64,000 nucleotides of DNA from Prodigiosinella confusarubida (GCF_002847015.1 NZ_CP025085.1:4464001-4528000), one strand, 5' to 3'. Positions 27,658 to 42,005 are shown, numbered from the stretch's first letter. The notes: generated by a model from the letters alone, not told the origin. Numbers and translations: made by a program.

Positions 27658-28872
27658 ATGACTATCAGCATCAAGACTTTTCACATAAAGAAATTGGTCA
27701 AACGCACTCTGGCACTGTCAGCGCTGGCTGCACTGGTACTGTCCTCTTCTGCTTTTGCCAAAATAGAAGAAGGCAAACTGGTTATCTGGATCAACGGTGA
27801 CAAGGGCTATAACGGGCTGGCGGAAGTCGGTAAAAAATTCGAGAAAGACACCGGCATTCCAGTCTTGGTGGAACATCCAGATAAACTGGAAGAGAAGTAT
27901 CCGCAGGTGGCTGCCACCGGCGATGGCCCGGACATTATCTTCTGGGCCCATGACCGCTTTGGTGGCTACGCGCAGTCAGGTCTGCTGGCTGAGATCAACC
28001 CGGACCAGGCCTTCAAGGACAAACTCTTTCCTTTCACCTGGGACGCCGTAACCTTCAACGGCAAGCTGATTGGCTATCCGGTCGCCGTTGAAGCGCTGTC
28101 GCTGATTTATAACAAAGACATTATCAAGACCCCCCCGAAAACCTGGGAAGAGATCCCGGCATTGGACACTGCACTACGCGCCAAAGGTAAAAGCGCCATC
28201 ATGTGGAACCTGCAGGAACCCTACTTCACCTGGCCAATCATCGCTGCTGACGGCGGTTACGCATACAAGTACGAGAACGGCAAATACAACATCAAAGACA
28301 CGGGTGTGAACAACGCAGGTTCACAGGCAGGTCTGCAATTCATCATCGATATGGTGAAGAACAAGCACATCAACGCCGACACCGACTACTCCATTGCTGA
28401 AGCGGCCTTCAACAAGGGTCAGACCGCGATGACCATCGACGGTCCGTGGGCGTGGTCAAACATCGACAAGAGCAAAATCAATTACGGCGTTACCCTGCTG
28501 CCAACCTTCCACGGAAAACCGTCCAAACCGTTTGTCGGCGTACTGTCCGCTGGCATTAACGCAGCCAGCCCGAACAAAGATCTCGCGAAAGAGTTTCTCG
28601 AACACTATCTGATAACCGATGAAGGTCTGGCCGCCGTCAATAAAGACAAACCGCTGGGTGCCGTGGCGCTGAAGTCTTATCAGGAAAAGCTAGAGAAAGA
28701 TCCGCGGATTGCCGCTACCATGGCTAACGCAAAAATGGGTGAAATTATGCCGAACATCCCGCAGATGAGCGCTTTCTGGTACGCCGAGCGCAGTGCGATT
28801 ATCAATGCCATCAATGGCCGTCAGACCGTGAAACAGGCGCTGAAAGAAGCGGAAACACGCATCATCAAATAA
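27658..28872 (+). CDS. malE: Periplasmic maltose-binding protein MalE
   Basis: The 404-residue precursor has a slightly longer signal peptide than E. coli, cleaved after SSSAFA. The mature start [20 protein letters not shown] is identical to E. coli over a long stretch. [16 protein letters not shown] and WYAERSAI (ligand-binding aromatics) are also conserved. It delivers maltose and maltodextrins to MalFGK2. First gene of malEFG, with AAAGGA upstream. Confidence 0.95.
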   Translation: MTISIKTFHIKKLVKRTLALSALAALVLSSSAFAKIEEGKLVIWINGDKGYNGLAEVGKKFEKDTGIPVLVEHPDKLEEKYPQVAATGDGPDIIFWAHDRFGGYAQSGLLAEINPDQAFKDKLFPFTWDAVTFNGKLIGYPVAVEALSLIYNKDIIKTPPKTWEEIPALDTALRAKGKSAIMWNLQEPYFTWPIIAADGGYAYKYENGKYNIKDTGVNNAGSQAGLQFIIDMVKNKHINADTDYSIAEAAFNKGQTAMTIDGPWAWSNIDKSKINYGVTLLPTFHGKPSKPFVGVLSAGINAASPNKDLAKEFLEHYLITDEGLAAVNKDKPLGAVALKSYQEKLEKDPRIAATMANAKMGEIMPNIPQMSAFWYAERSAIINAINGRQTVKQALKEAETRIIK

Positions 28873-28886
28873 CACGTAAATAAAAC

Positions 28887-28907
28887 GGCGGGAAACGTCT
28901 TCCCGCC
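28887..28907 (+). repeat. Stem-loop in the malE-malF gap
   Basis: GGCGGGAA (28887-28894) and TTCCCGCC (28900-28907) form a perfect 8-bp GC-rich stem with a 5-nt loop, 15 bp after malE. In E. coli the same gap carries REP hairpins that make malE mRNA much more abundant than malF. This hairpin could serve the same end without being a REP. Confidence 0.65.
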
Positions 28908-28933
28908 ACAGCAACCTGAAGGATGAGGACCCT

Positions 28934-30508
28934 ATGCAAGCAGCTCAAACCGGACTGCCTATTCGCAAAAAACGGCAGATAAGCGATGTTCTGAAGGGGC
29001 TGATTATTGGCCTGTTCGCACTGATCACCGGTTACCTGATCGTACTGATGTATGCGCAGGGAGAATATTTGTTTGCCATGCTGACGCTGCTGCTCTCCTC
29101 CGTCGGCCTCTATATTTACACTAACCGCCGCGCTTATTCATGGCGCTACGTGTATCCCGGTCTGGCCGGCATGTCGTTATTCGTGTTGTTTCCGCTGGTA
29201 TGTACCATTTTTATCGCCTTTACCAATTACAGCAGTACCAACCAGCTGACCTTTGAACGCGCCCAGTCAGTACTGATGGATCGCCAGTTTCAGGCCGAAA
29301 AAACCTATCCATTTGGCCTGTATCCGGCAGGTGAAAAGACGGATCGCTGGCGCCTGGTGCTGAAGGCGCCTGATAGCGGCGCTATATTGGTGTCCGCACC
29401 GTTTGAGTTCAACGCCACCACACCGCAGACCCTGACGCTGGCACCCGCGCCGATGCCGCAGGGTGAAAAAGCCGGGCTGCGGGTGATTACCCAAAACCGC
29501 CAGGCGCTGGGAGAACTGACAGCAAAGCTTCCCGATGGAGAAACCCTGCGCATGAGTTCACTGCGCCTATTTTCTGCCAGTCAGCCGTTGTATAAAAAAT
29601 CCGCAGATGGCAAACAGCTGACCAATGTGAAAACCGGCGTCACTTACCGTCCCAACATGAAGAGCGGTTTTTATCAGGCGGTGAACGCCAACGGCGAATG
29701 GCAGGCCGAAAAACTCAGCCCCGGATTTACCGTCAATATCGGCTGGGCCAACTTCCTGCGCGTGCTGCATGACGACGGCATCCAGAAGCCGTTCTTGTCG
29801 ATCTTCGTCTGGACCATTATTTTCTCGCTGCTGACCGTGGTCCTGACCGTGGCCGTCGGCATGGTGCTGGCCTGCGTGGTGCAGTGGGAGGAACTGAAAG
29901 GCAAAGCGGTTTATCGGGTGCTGCTGATCCTGCCCTACGCGGTACCGGCGTTTATTTCCATTCTCATTTTCAAAGGATTATTCAACCAGAGTTTCGGGGA
30001 AATCAATCTGATGCTCAGCAGCCTGTTCGGCATCAGACCGGCGTGGTTCAGTGACCCGCTGACCGCCAAAACCATGATTATCATCGTCAATACCTGGCTG
30101 GGTTATCCGTACATGATGATCCTGTGTATGGGCCTGCTGAAAGCCGTTCCCGAGGATCTCTATGAGGCCTCCGCCATGGACGGCGCAACGCCAATGCAGA
30201 ACTTTTTTCGCATCACGCTACCGCTGCTTATCAAACCGCTGACGCCGCTGATGATCGCCAGTTTTGCCTTTAACTTTAACAACTTCGTGCTCATTCAGTT
30301 GCTGACCAATGGTGGCCCGGATATGCTCGGTACTACCACACCCGCCGGCTACACCGACCTGCTGGTCAGCTACACCTACCGCATCGCCTTTGAAGGCGGG
30401 GGCGGGCAGGACTTCGGGCTGGCTGCGGCCATTGCGACGCTGATTTTCATTCTGGTGGGTGCGTTGGCGATGGTGAATCTGAAAGCCAGCCGAATGAAAT
30501 TCGACTAG
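28934..30508 (+). CDS. malF: Maltose ABC transporter permease MalF
   Basis: This 524-residue inner-membrane permease (E. coli 514) has three N-terminal helices, a large periplasmic P2 loop (about 95-275) and the transmembrane core. The EAA coupling motif is seen as EDLYEASAMDGATPMQNFFR followed by ITLPLL. It pairs with MalG and two MalK subunits. ATG follows GGATGAGGACCCT. Confidence 0.93.
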   Translation: MQAAQTGLPIRKKRQISDVLKGLIIGLFALITGYLIVLMYAQGEYLFAMLTLLLSSVGLYIYTNRRAYSWRYVYPGLAGMSLFVLFPLVCTIFIAFTNYSSTNQLTFERAQSVLMDRQFQAEKTYPFGLYPAGEKTDRWRLVLKAPDSGAILVSAPFEFNATTPQTLTLAPAPMPQGEKAGLRVITQNRQALGELTAKLPDGETLRMSSLRLFSASQPLYKKSADGKQLTNVKTGVTYRPNMKSGFYQAVNANGEWQAEKLSPGFTVNIGWANFLRVLHDDGIQKPFLSIFVWTIIFSLLTVVLTVAVGMVLACVVQWEELKGKAVYRVLLILPYAVPAFISILIFKGLFNQSFGEINLMLSSLFGIRPAWFSDPLTAKTMIIIVNTWLGYPYMMILCMGLLKAVPEDLYEASAMDGATPMQNFFRITLPLLIKPLTPLMIASFAFNFNNFVLIQLLTNGGPDMLGTTTPAGYTDLLVSYTYRIAFEGGGGQDFGLAAAIATLIFILVGALAMVNLKASRMKFD

Positions 30509-30529
30509 CCGACCAAGGAGGAATAAGAA

Positions 30530-31420
30530 ATGCCCATGGTTAAACCGAAGTCGCAAAAAATCAGACTGTTCGTGACGCATCTGCTGTTACTGTGCTTTGT
30601 GGCGCTGATCCTCTTCCCGCTGCTAATGGTGTTTGCTATCTCGCTGCGGCCCGGCAACTTCGCCACCGGGAGTATTATTCCCGATCACGTGTCGTGGGAT
30701 CACTGGAAGCTGGCACTCGGCATGGCAGTGACCAACGCCGATGGCAGCGTCACCCCGCCGCCGTTTCCGGTGATGCTGTGGCTGTGGAACTCAATCAAAA
30801 TTGCGGTGATTACCGCGATAGGTATTGTGTCGCTCTCTACCACCTGCGCTTATGCCTTTGCCCGCATGCGCTTTCGCGGCAAAAGTACTCTGCTGAAAAG
30901 CATGTTGATATTCCAGATGTTCCCGGCGGTACTTTCACTGGTGGCGCTTTACGCCCTGTTCGACCGCCTCGGCCAGTATGTGCCGTTCCTTGGGCTGAAC
31001 ACCCACGGCGGAGTAATTTTTGCCTACATGGGAGGAATTGCGCTACACGTATGGACCATCAAAGGCTATTTCGAAACCATAGATAATTCGCTGGAAGAAG
31101 CCGCGTCACTCGACGGCGCCACGCCGTGGCAGGCGTTCAGGCTGGTACTGTTGCCGCTGTCCGTGCCGATCCTGGCGGTAGTATTTATTCTGTCGTTTAT
31201 CGCCGCCATCACCGAAGTTCCGGTCGCTTCGCTGCTGCTGCGTGACGTCAACAGCTACACACTGGCAGTCGGTATGCAGCAATACCTTAACCCGCAAAAC
31301 TACTTGTGGGGCGACTTTGCCGCCGCCGCGATTTTATCGGCAATACCCATCACCGCCGTGTTCCTGGTGGCCCAACGCTGGCTGGTTGGAGGCTTAACAG
31401 CCGGTGGTGTGAAAGGATAG
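30530..31420 (+). CDS. malG: Maltose ABC transporter permease MalG
   Basis: This 296-residue protein (the E. coli length) has six membrane helices and the EAA loop [20 protein letters not shown] then LLPLS. It starts [13 protein letters not shown] after AAGGAGGAATAAG, 21 bp after malF. It ends GGVKG, the conserved C-terminus that reaches into MalK. Confidence 0.94.
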   Translation: MPMVKPKSQKIRLFVTHLLLLCFVALILFPLLMVFAISLRPGNFATGSIIPDHVSWDHWKLALGMAVTNADGSVTPPPFPVMLWLWNSIKIAVITAIGIVSLSTTCAYAFARMRFRGKSTLLKSMLIFQMFPAVLSLVALYALFDRLGQYVPFLGLNTHGGVIFAYMGGIALHVWTIKGYFETIDNSLEEAASLDGATPWQAFRLVLLPLSVPILAVVFILSFIAAITEVPVASLLLRDVNSYTLAVGMQQYLNPQNYLWGDFAAAAILSAIPITAVFLVAQRWLVGGLTAGGVKG

Positions 31421-31423
31421 ATT

Positions 31424-31549
31424 TATACCCTGAATCACTCGGGTTGCAGGAAGGTGGCAAACTCAAGGCTCGTCCAGGCGCATGACCGTATCCTGTGACC
31501 GGGATGAGTGAGTACTGCCGAGCATCGGTGACATGAAGTATGACAGGTA
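31424..31549. repeat. Degenerate ERIC repeat after malG
   Basis: The element begins TATACCC and ends with ATGACAGGTA. Internal ERIC landmarks are TTGCAGGAAGGTGGCAAACT, TGACCGGGATGAGTGAG and TGAAGTATGAC. It is clearly the same family as the copies at 24650 and 45418 but more diverged. It lies between the malG stop and its terminator. Confidence 0.7.
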
Positions 31550-31603
31550 GAGTGCAAGGCCCTCGTTGTTTTTTTGGTAGTACCTCTGTGTCTGACGTTC
31601 TTT

Positions 31604-31630
31604 CGGCGGCCTGAACAGGCCGCTTTTTTT
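31604..31630 (+). terminator. Rho-independent terminator of malEFG
   Basis: GCGGCCT and AGGCCGC pair around a GAAC loop (31606-31623) and are followed by seven T residues. It is about 185 bp after malG, beyond the ERIC copy, and convergent with malQ. The 304-bp gap 31421-31724 holds only these two elements. Confidence 0.9.
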
Positions 31631-31724
31631 ATATTTTCAATCAGGATAGCGAAAAAAAAGGTTTCCATTTAATCCCGGAAACCCTTTCCCATTTCGATAA
31701 AGCATTTGATCAACGCGACAAAAC

Positions 31725-33815
31725 CTAACTCACTGACACTTTCCTGCGCCGTTTATCCAGGTCCTTGATCAACTTATTGACGTCATCGTTGGCAAACATC
31801 GCTTCCAGCGTGCAGGTCAGTTTGCGCCGCCAGTTGGGGTACTCGTCTATGGTGCCGGGAATATTGACCGGTTCGTGCATATCCAGCCAGTCTTCCGGCT
31901 GAAGTCCCAGCAAGGCGCAGGCACTGTCAGCCATATAACGTTGCAGGCCACGGCTAAGCGTCGGGGTCATGCCCATCGCATCGGCTTTGTGCCCGATATT
32001 CTTTGGCACACAGCCATAATTGTGCAAGCCGTCAAGCAGGCCCTGGCGCGCACGCGCACGGTCGACGAACAGCTCATCCAGCACCGCTTCATCAGGATAC
32101 AGACCGAGTTTTTTACCCAGCGTCAGATCGTCGGCTTGCCAGTAACCACGCAGCGTTGGCAGGTCGTGGGTGGTGATAGTCGCTATCGCCTGTACCGGAT
32201 AGGACTGTGGCGCACGGAAATTGTTATCGGTATCGCGCTCGAAGTACAATACCTTGTAGGAGTACACCCCGCTTTCACGCAATTTGCTGACGATCTCCGC
32301 CGGCACCGTACCGAGATCTTCGCCGATCACCATGCAGCGATGACGCTGACTCTCAAGCGCGAGGATCGCCAGCAGATCGTCCACCGGATACTGCACATAG
32401 GCGCCGTTATCCGCCGTTTCCCCGCAAGGGATCCACCACAACCGCAATAATGTCATCACATGATCAATACGCATTGCGCCACAGTTGGTCATATTGGAAC
32501 GCAGCAGATCGATAAACGGCTGATAGGCACGCTTGACCATAACGTGTGGATCCATTGGCCGCAGATCCCAGTTTTGACCGAGAGGGCCGAGAATATCCGG
32601 TGGCGCACCCACCGAGGCTTTCAAGCAATAGACATCGCGATCGCCCCAGGTTTCCGCGCCACCTTCTACCACGCCCACCGCCAGATCTCGGTACAAACCG
32701 ATCGGCATGTCAGCCTGCTGGCTATCGTGGTAACAACGGGCAAATTGCCATTCGGCCAGCCACTGCAACCAGAGATAGAAATCAACCTCGCTTTCGTACT
32801 GTTCACAATAGGCTTTCACCGCAGCACTTTGCGCGCTGCGATACTTTTGCGGCCAGTGCGTCCAGCCACCCGGTTCATCACCCTGCTTCGCCAGATGAGC
32901 ATACAACGCATCAAAAACCGCTTGCTGATAGAGGCTTTCCCCACCTTCACGGACAAACCGCTGATATGCCTTTTGCATAGGATCGCTGGCGCGGCGTGTC
33001 ATAAATCGCTGATGTGCCAGATGCAATCCAGTCAGTTTTAGCAGCATGATGCGGACATAATCCACCCAGGCACTATCGCGGACTTCTTTAAGGATTTTCT
33101 GCGTTTGCGGCTCATACCACCAACGCTGAGCCTCTTCACTCAGTTGGAAATCCTCAACCGCGTTGACATCAATATAAATCACGTTCAGCCAGCGCCGCGA
33201 GGACGGGCTATAAGGACTGGCGGCCACCGGGTTACCAGGGTAGAGCGAATGAATCGGATTGAGGCCGACGAAGGCGCCACCGCGACGGCCTATCTCATTG
33301 ACCAACTGGCGAAGATCGCCGAAATCACCAATGCCCCAGTTATTTTCCGAACGCAGCGTATAAAGCTGCACACAGACACCCCAGAGCTTTTTGCCCGCCA
33401 GCAGTGCATCAGGTTCATAGCAGCGCTTCGGCGCAACAATGATCCGACACACCCAGTTTTGGCTCTTCTGGGTCAACGTCAGTTGGTGATAGCCGGTCGG
33501 AATTTTACCGGGCAGCGTCAGCGTCATTTTTGCACTGGTGCGGCCCTGCTGAACCACGCCGTTTTCCAGCTGCAATTGCCACTGAAATTCACCTTCACCA
33601 GCGATCGGCAACGCCAGACGGTTGCCTTTGATAAACACCTTCACTACCGGTACCGGCGAGGAAACGGCCTGTTGCTGATCGGGTTGCCAACCCATCGCCT
33701 CGAGTAATTCCCGTTTGGTGGCAGCAGCAATGGCCTGTTGTTTACCGTGAGCGTTGATGTATCCGGCAACGATCCCCGCTTCGATTGCCGCCTGTTCGAG
33801 TTGCTTGCTCTTCAT
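31725..33815 (-). CDS. malQ: 4-alpha-glucanotransferase (amylomaltase) MalQ
   Basis: I start this at ATG 33815 (AAGGAGCAGGA upstream, MKSKQLEQAAIEAG), giving 696 residues against 694 in E. coli. The longer upstream frame lies inside malP and is not coding. The GH77 catalytic residues sit in MRIDHVMTLLRLWW (nucleophile Asp), VIGEDLGTVP (acid/base Glu) and TTHDLPTLRGYW. It transfers glucan chains between maltodextrins, releasing glucose. It begins 10 bp after malP in the malPQ operon. Confidence 0.93.
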   Translation of the reverse strand: MKSKQLEQAAIEAGIVAGYINAHGKQQAIAAATKRELLEAMGWQPDQQQAVSSPVPVVKVFIKGNRLALPIAGEGEFQWQLQLENGVVQQGRTSAKMTLTLPGKIPTGYHQLTLTQKSQNWVCRIIVAPKRCYEPDALLAGKKLWGVCVQLYTLRSENNWGIGDFGDLRQLVNEIGRRGGAFVGLNPIHSLYPGNPVAASPYSPSSRRWLNVIYIDVNAVEDFQLSEEAQRWWYEPQTQKILKEVRDSAWVDYVRIMLLKLTGLHLAHQRFMTRRASDPMQKAYQRFVREGGESLYQQAVFDALYAHLAKQGDEPGGWTHWPQKYRSAQSAAVKAYCEQYESEVDFYLWLQWLAEWQFARCYHDSQQADMPIGLYRDLAVGVVEGGAETWGDRDVYCLKASVGAPPDILGPLGQNWDLRPMDPHVMVKRAYQPFIDLLRSNMTNCGAMRIDHVMTLLRLWWIPCGETADNGAYVQYPVDDLLAILALESQRHRCMVIGEDLGTVPAEIVSKLRESGVYSYKVLYFERDTDNNFRAPQSYPVQAIATITTHDLPTLRGYWQADDLTLGKKLGLYPDEAVLDELFVDRARARQGLLDGLHNYGCVPKNIGHKADAMGMTPTLSRGLQRYMADSACALLGLQPEDWLDMHEPVNIPGTIDEYPNWRRKLTCTLEAMFANDDVNKLIKDLDKRRRKVSVS

Positions 33816-33825
33816 TCCTGCTCCT

Positions 33826-36231
33826 TTAGCGCTTCGCCTGCCAGATCCGCTGTTGATAATCGCGGATCGCGCGATCTGAACTGAACATGCCGACACGAGC
33901 GGTATTGAGAATAGTACGTCGTGTCCATTGCGCTTTATCACGGTACAACGCATCAACCTGCTGTTGCGCCTGGCAGTATTGGGCAAAGTCGGCCAACACC
34001 AGATAGGGATCGCCACCCGTCAGCAGACTGTCGATCATCAGGCTGAAGGCACTCTCGTCACCGTCACTGAACATACCGCTTTCCAGATCTTTCAGCGCCG
34101 CATCAAGGTGTCTATCTTTTTTGCGCCACTCCAGCGGATCATAACCGTCCGCTTTGAGGGCTTTAACCTGATCGACCGTATTACCAAAGATGAAGATATT
34201 CTCTTCACCGACCTGCTCAGCGATTTCGACGTTGGCACCATCGAGCGTGCCGACAGTTAGCGCGCCGTTCAGGGCCAGTTTCATGTTGCCGGTGCCGGAA
34301 GCTTCCGTCCCGGCGGTCGAGATCTGCTCAGAGATATCCGCCGCGGGGATCATCAGCTCAGCCACCGATACGCGGTAGTCAGGAATAAATACCACTTTGA
34401 GACGATCGGCGACGATTGGATCGTTGTTGACCTTTTCCGCCACCTTGTTGATCGCATGAATAATATTTTTTGCCAGGTAGTAGCCCGGCGCCGCCTTGGC
34501 ACCGAACAGGAATACGCGTGGCGCCCTATCCATCTGCGGGTTCTCGCGTAACTGGCGATAGAGTGAGACGATATGCAGCAAATTGAGATGCTGACGTTTG
34601 TACTCATGCAGGCGCTTGATCTGTACATCGAAAATCGCCTCCGGGTTCAGAGTGATGCCCATGCGTTGCTGAACGTAGGCGGCCAGACGTACTTTGTTGT
34701 CGTATTTGATCTGCTGATAACGCTCGCAGAAGGCCGCGTCATCGGCGAATTTTTCCAACCCTTTGAGCACATCAAGATGAGTGATCCATTCGCTTTTCAG
34801 GCTCTCATCAATCAGCGCAGAAAGCGCCGGATTACACTGTTTCAGCCAACGGCGCGGCGTGATGCCGTTGGTCACGTTATGGAATTTATTCGGCCAAAGC
34901 TGGTGATATTCAGGGAACAGATCTTTCACGACCAAATCAGAATGCAATGCTGCCACACCGTTGACCGCAAACCCGCTGACCACGCACAGATTAGCCATAT
35001 GCACCTGCTTGTTCTGATGCACCGACAGCTTCTCCCATACTGCGTTGTCGCCCGGCCACTGTTTTTCCACCAACTTTTTAAAGCGAGCGTTGATCTGCTT
35101 AATCAGCGAAAAGTGGCGCGGTAACAAGCTACGAACCAGTTTCTCATCCCAGCACTCCAGCGCCTCCGGCATCAGTGTGTGGTTGGTGTAAGCGAAGGTT
35201 TTGCTGGTAATAGTCCAGGCGACGTCCCAGGTCAATTGATGTTCGTCGATCAGAATGCGCAACAACTCGGGAATAGCAATAGTCGGGTGAGTGTCATTAA
35301 GCTGGATAACCTCAAAAGCAGGCAGATCTTCAATCTTACGGCCAAGGAAGTGATGGCGACGCAAAATATCTCGCACCGAACAGGCGCACTGGAAATATTG
35401 CTGCATCAGACGCAGGCGTTTGCCCTGCTGATGATTGTCATTCGGGTAGAGCACCTTGGTAAGTTTGGCGGCATCAATGCCCTTTTGCTCGGCCTTCAGG
35501 AATTGTCCGTCGTTGAACAGCGTCAGGTCGAACGGGTGGAGATCCGTTGCCTGCCAGAGGCGCAGCGGCTGACTGACGCCGTTACGGTAGCCAACCACCG
35601 GCAGATCCCAGGCTTCGCCACGCAGGCTGAACGCGGGCTGCCACTGCTCCACTCCGGCGCTGTTTTTCGTCAGTTTCCCACCAAAGGAGACGTCCACCGC
35701 CAAGCGGCTGTTGTGGCTGAACCACGGATAGCTTTCGCGATACCAGTCATCCGGCGCTTCCTGCTGTTTGCCCTCGTCAAATGACTGACGGAATAAACCA
35801 TACTGGTAGTTCAGCCCGTAACCGGTAGCAGGCTGGCCGACCGTCGCCATTGAATCAAGGAAACAGGCAGCCAGGCGTCCCAGACCGCCGTTGCCCAGCG
35901 CCGGATCGGTCTCCTGTTCCAGCACATCAGCCAGTTCTACGCCTTGCTCAGACAGTACTTCACGCACACTGTCGTACCAGCCGAGGTTAATCAAATTGTT
36001 GGCAGTCAGGCGGCCAATTAAAAATTCCATCGAAATGTAATTTACGTGACGCTGATCCTGTTTCTGATCCTGCACCAGAGGTCTCGCCGCGAGCTGTTCG
36101 GACAGCGCGCTGCTGACTGCCTGCCACCACTGATGCGGCGTCATATCCTGTGCGCTTTGCAGACCAAAGCCTTGCCACTGGCGGGTCAGGGCATCCTGAA
36201 ACTGTGTTTTTTCTAAGGTGAGTTGTGACAT
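33826..36231 (-). CDS. malP: Maltodextrin phosphorylase MalP
   Basis: The start ATG 36231 (AGAGGATCT before it, [20 protein letters not shown]) gives 801 residues, close to 797 in E. coli. The preceding in-frame 64 codons are the untranslated leader. [20 protein letters not shown] and the pyridoxal-phosphate Lys segment [19 protein letters not shown] are conserved in full. It shortens maltodextrins to glucose-1-phosphate. First gene of malPQ, divergent from malT. Confidence 0.94.
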   Translation of the reverse strand: MSQLTLEKTQFQDALTRQWQGFGLQSAQDMTPHQWWQAVSSALSEQLAARPLVQDQKQDQRHVNYISMEFLIGRLTANNLINLGWYDSVREVLSEQGVELADVLEQETDPALGNGGLGRLAACFLDSMATVGQPATGYGLNYQYGLFRQSFDEGKQQEAPDDWYRESYPWFSHNSRLAVDVSFGGKLTKNSAGVEQWQPAFSLRGEAWDLPVVGYRNGVSQPLRLWQATDLHPFDLTLFNDGQFLKAEQKGIDAAKLTKVLYPNDNHQQGKRLRLMQQYFQCACSVRDILRRHHFLGRKIEDLPAFEVIQLNDTHPTIAIPELLRILIDEHQLTWDVAWTITSKTFAYTNHTLMPEALECWDEKLVRSLLPRHFSLIKQINARFKKLVEKQWPGDNAVWEKLSVHQNKQVHMANLCVVSGFAVNGVAALHSDLVVKDLFPEYHQLWPNKFHNVTNGITPRRWLKQCNPALSALIDESLKSEWITHLDVLKGLEKFADDAAFCERYQQIKYDNKVRLAAYVQQRMGITLNPEAIFDVQIKRLHEYKRQHLNLLHIVSLYRQLRENPQMDRAPRVFLFGAKAAPGYYLAKNIIHAINKVAEKVNNDPIVADRLKVVFIPDYRVSVAELMIPAADISEQISTAGTEASGTGNMKLALNGALTVGTLDGANVEIAEQVGEENIFIFGNTVDQVKALKADGYDPLEWRKKDRHLDAALKDLESGMFSDGDESAFSLMIDSLLTGGDPYLVLADFAQYCQAQQQVDALYRDKAQWTRRTILNTARVGMFSSDRAIRDYQQRIWQAKR

Positions 36232-36527
36232 AGATCCTCTCTGAGCAGGTAATTTTGCAGACGATAACGGTATGCTGAAGGGAAGCCTACTGAGCGGCAT
36301 CATCCCGCCGGGGATTAGAGAGGGAGGAGATAAAGGGCGTAGTACAGACGGAATTAAGTAGTGTAAAAACAAATAGTAAAACTGTGATGCAGTGCAACTT
36401 ACCAACACGTAAAAACGTAACAATATTGTTATACCCGCTGCATTGAAAGACCTTGGTAATACTATTAATTACGCATTGTAAAACAAATATACCTCCCGTT
36501 AGTTTATCGTCATAAGAATGGATAACC
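36232..36527. promoter_or_regulatory. Divergent malP/malT control region
   Basis: The malP side has MalT-box-like runs: GGGATGATG on the minus strand (36299-36307) and GGGAGGAGA at 36322-36330 on the plus strand. The malT side closely follows the E. coli malT promoter, including AACTGTGATGCAGTGCAACT (CRP site with TGTGA at 36383-36387) and the ATTAATTACG segment near 36466-36475. MalT would therefore activate malPQ, and CRP would activate malT. Confidence 0.75.
36383..36398 (+). promoter_or_regulatory. CRP site of the malT promoter
   Basis: TGTGATGCAGTGCAAC has the TGTGA half intact and a weak second half. It aligns with the E. coli malT CRP site (TGTGACACAGTGCAAA) at the same relative position. 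Confidence 0.7.
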
Positions 36528-39251
36528 ATGCTAATCCCTTCGAAACTCAGCCGCCCGGTGCGGCTACAAAATACCGTAGTGCGCGAGCGCCTGTTAGCCA
36601 AACTTGCCTCTGCACAAAATTACCGTCTAGTGCTGGTCGCCTCGCCTGCCGGTTACGGAAAAACCACGCTGGTTGCCCACTGGGCAGCCGGAAAAAACGA
36701 TCTTGGCTGGTATTCGCTGGACGAAAGCGACAATAAACCGGAGCGTTTTGCCAGCTATCTGGTGGCCGCCATCCAACAGGCCACCGGCGGGCACTGCGTC
36801 AAAAGTGAAGCACTTAGCCAGAAACATCAGTACGCGAACCTGTCGGCGCTGTTTGCGCAATTATTTGTCGAGCTGTCTGACTGGTACCGCCCGCTGCTGC
36901 TGGTGATTGACGATTATCATCTGATTTCCAATGACACCATCCACGAAGGGATGCGCTTTTTCCTGCGCCATCAGCCGGAAAATATCACTCTGATGGTGCT
37001 GTCACGCACCCTGCCACCGTTAGGCATCGCTAATCTGCGTGTGCGAGATCAACTGCTGGAGCTGGATGCCGCGCAACTGGCCTTCAATCATGCCGAAGCC
37101 CAACAATTCTTTGACTGCCGTCTGTCAGAGCCGATTGAACGGGCTGAAAGCGGCCGCCTGTGTGACGACGTCGCAGGATGGGCCACTGCGCTGCAACTGA
37201 TTGCACTCTCAGCACGCCAGTCCAGCGCATCTACTGCGTCAGCGCAGCAGTCAGCTAAAAAACTGGCCGGACTGAACGCCAGCCATCTTTCAGAATATCT
37301 GGGAGATGAAGTGTTGGACCGCGTCGATGCGCCAACCCGTAACTTCCTGTTGCGCTGTTCACTGCTGCGCTCGATGAATGATTCTTTGATCGTCAAACTG
37401 ACCGGCGAAGACAACGGCCAGCAGCGACTGGAGGAGCTTGAACGTCAGGGGTTGTTTATTCACCGTATGGACGACAGCGGCGAGTGGTTCAACTTCCACC
37501 CGTTGTTCGCCACGTTCCTGCGCCAGCGCTGCCAGAGGGAACTGCCGGCCGAGTTACCCGCTATTCACCGCCTCGCGGCAGAGGGATGGCTCGCGCTGGA
37601 CTTCCCGACAGAGGCTATCCATCACGCACTCGGCGCAGATGACACCCATTTACTACGCGATATACTGCTGCAACACGCATGGTCGCTGTTCAATCAGAGC
37701 GAACTGACGTTGCTGGAAGAGTGCTTGAATGCGCTGCCGTATGAATGGCTGATTCAGGCTCCGAAACTGGCGCTACTACAAGCCTGGTTGGCCCAAAGCC
37801 AGCATCGTTACAGTGAAGTAGAAATGCTGCTGGAACGCGCCGAAAACGAGATGCAACGCCGACATATCGAGATGGATAAAACCCTCAACGCCGAATTTGA
37901 TGCGCTGCGGGCACAGGCCGCCATTAATGACGGCAAGCAGGATGAAGCCGAGAAACTGGCGACGCATGCGCTGCGGTATCTGCCCTATTCCAGCTATTAC
38001 AGCCGCATTGTCGCCACCTCGGTGACCGGTGAGATTCAGCACTGCAAGGGTGATTTAAGCCGCGCGTTGCCCCTGATGCAGCAAACAGAACAGATTGCCC
38101 GCCGCCACGAGGCTTGCCACTATGCCCTGTGGGCACTGTTGCAACAGAGTGAAATTCTGATTGCACAGGGGTTTTTGCAGGCCGCTTATGAAACACAGGA
38201 CAAGGCGTTTGAACTGGTACGTGAACAGCATCTGCAGCAATTGCCGATGCACGAATTTCTGCTGCGGCTGCGCTCACAGCTTTTGTGGTCATGGGCGCAT
38301 CTCGACGATGCTGAAAACGCCGCCCGTGACGGACTGAAAGTGCTGGCTAACTTCCATCCCCAGCAGCAGTTGCAGTGCCTGGCCATGCTGGCCAAATGCT
38401 CACTGGCCCGCGGACATCTCGATAATGCGCACCATTACTTACAGCGCTGCGAAAGCCTGCTACAAAACGGCCAGTACCACACTGACTGGCTGACCAATGC
38501 CGACAAACCCAGGGTGATTTACTGGCAAATGGTCGGCGATAAAACCTCGGCGCGCAATTGGCTTAACCAGACGGCCAAGCCTGGCATGGCCGACAATCAC
38601 TTCCTGCAAGGCCAGTGGCGCAACATTGCCCGCATGCAAATTCTGCTGGAACAGTTCGACGAAGCCGAAGTCGTGATGGATGAACTTAATACCAATGCCC
38701 GTCAGTTGAAGCTGATAAGCGACCTCAATCGCAACCTGATCCTCTGCAACCTACTCTACTGGCACACCGGACGTAAAAATGAAGCCCAGCGTGTATTGAT
38801 TGAAGCGCTGGAACTCGCCAACCGCACCGGGTTCATCAGCCATTTTGTGATTGAAAGCGAGATGATGGCGCAGCAGTTGCGCCAACTTATTCAGCTCAAT
38901 TTACTGCCGGACATGGCACAGCGCCGGGCGCAGCAAATCCTGCGCGATATCAATCAGCATCATCGGCATAAATTCGCCCATTTTGACGAAAGCTTTGTGA
39001 ATAAGTTACTGACCCATCCGCAAGTGCCAGAACTGATCCGCACCAGTCCGTTGACCCAGCGTGAATGGCAGGTACTGGGGCTGATTTACTCCGGTTACAG
39101 TAATGAGCAGATTGCCGGTGAGCTGACGGTGGCCGCCACCACGATAAAAACCCACATTCGCAATTTGTATCAGAAGCTCGGCGTCACGCACCGTCAAGAT
39201 GCGGTGCAACAGGCCCAACACCTGTTGCAGGTGATGGGCTACGGCGCCTGA
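36528..39251 (+). CDS. malT: Maltose regulon activator MalT
   Basis: This 907-residue (E. coli 901) ATP- and maltotriose-dependent activator has an N-terminal STAND NTPase domain with Walker [11 protein letters not shown] (about 39-48) and Walker [10 protein letters not shown]. Then come winged-helix and TPR-like superhelix parts (about 250-830, maltotriose sensor) and a LuxR-type HTH at the C-terminus ([36 protein letters not shown]). The start [13 protein letters not shown] is as in E. coli. It is conserved end to end and drives malPQ, malEFG and malKlamBmalM. Confidence 0.96.
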   Translation: MLIPSKLSRPVRLQNTVVRERLLAKLASAQNYRLVLVASPAGYGKTTLVAHWAAGKNDLGWYSLDESDNKPERFASYLVAAIQQATGGHCVKSEALSQKHQYANLSALFAQLFVELSDWYRPLLLVIDDYHLISNDTIHEGMRFFLRHQPENITLMVLSRTLPPLGIANLRVRDQLLELDAAQLAFNHAEAQQFFDCRLSEPIERAESGRLCDDVAGWATALQLIALSARQSSASTASAQQSAKKLAGLNASHLSEYLGDEVLDRVDAPTRNFLLRCSLLRSMNDSLIVKLTGEDNGQQRLEELERQGLFIHRMDDSGEWFNFHPLFATFLRQRCQRELPAELPAIHRLAAEGWLALDFPTEAIHHALGADDTHLLRDILLQHAWSLFNQSELTLLEECLNALPYEWLIQAPKLALLQAWLAQSQHRYSEVEMLLERAENEMQRRHIEMDKTLNAEFDALRAQAAINDGKQDEAEKLATHALRYLPYSSYYSRIVATSVTGEIQHCKGDLSRALPLMQQTEQIARRHEACHYALWALLQQSEILIAQGFLQAAYETQDKAFELVREQHLQQLPMHEFLLRLRSQLLWSWAHLDDAENAARDGLKVLANFHPQQQLQCLAMLAKCSLARGHLDNAHHYLQRCESLLQNGQYHTDWLTNADKPRVIYWQMVGDKTSARNWLNQTAKPGMADNHFLQGQWRNIARMQILLEQFDEAEVVMDELNTNARQLKLISDLNRNLILCNLLYWHTGRKNEAQRVLIEALELANRTGFISHFVIESEMMAQQLRQLIQLNLLPDMAQRRAQQILRDINQHHRHKFAHFDESFVNKLLTHPQVPELIRTSPLTQREWQVLGLIYSGYSNEQIAGELTVAATTIKTHIRNLYQKLGVTHRQDAVQQAQHLLQVMGYGA

Positions 39252-41803
<2,552 letters not shown>

Positions 41804-41841
41804 TGTCGACTGCGGGCTAACCCGCCAACACTCAGTCGCAG

Positions 41842-41879
41842 AAAGACCGAATAGCATAATTGCTTTTCGGTCTTTTTTT
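41842..41879 (+). terminator. Rho-independent terminator of katG
   Basis: AAAGACCGAA (41842-41851) pairs with TTCGGTCTTT (41866-41875), and the T-run continues to 41879, 38 bp after the katG stop. Confidence 0.88.
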
Positions 41880-41908
41880 GCACTGTTAAACTTGCTGATC
41901 TGTCTTTG

Positions 41909-42000
41909 ATTTAGCCCTCACCTTGTTTTCAAATCAACCAACGAAAGCAAGGCCACGATGACAAGACAACAATATACCCCCTGGAGTTCAAGCACAGAGC
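41909..42000 (+). mobile_element. IS3-type element remnant (left end plus start of orfA)
   Basis: The segment includes TTTTCAAATCAACCAACGAA and an ATG at 41958 that reads MTRQQYTP, then, after a one-base shift, EFKHRAV, the typical start of IS3-group OrfA. It aligns at about 75-80% by eye with the minus strand of 46781-46871. No downstream transposase remains. Confidence 0.6.
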
Positions 42001-42005
42001 CGTTT

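Noticed and set aside
32460-33041. 193-codon frame antisense to malQ
   Set aside because: It lies wholly inside malQ on the other strand, is low in conserved motifs and has no start signal.
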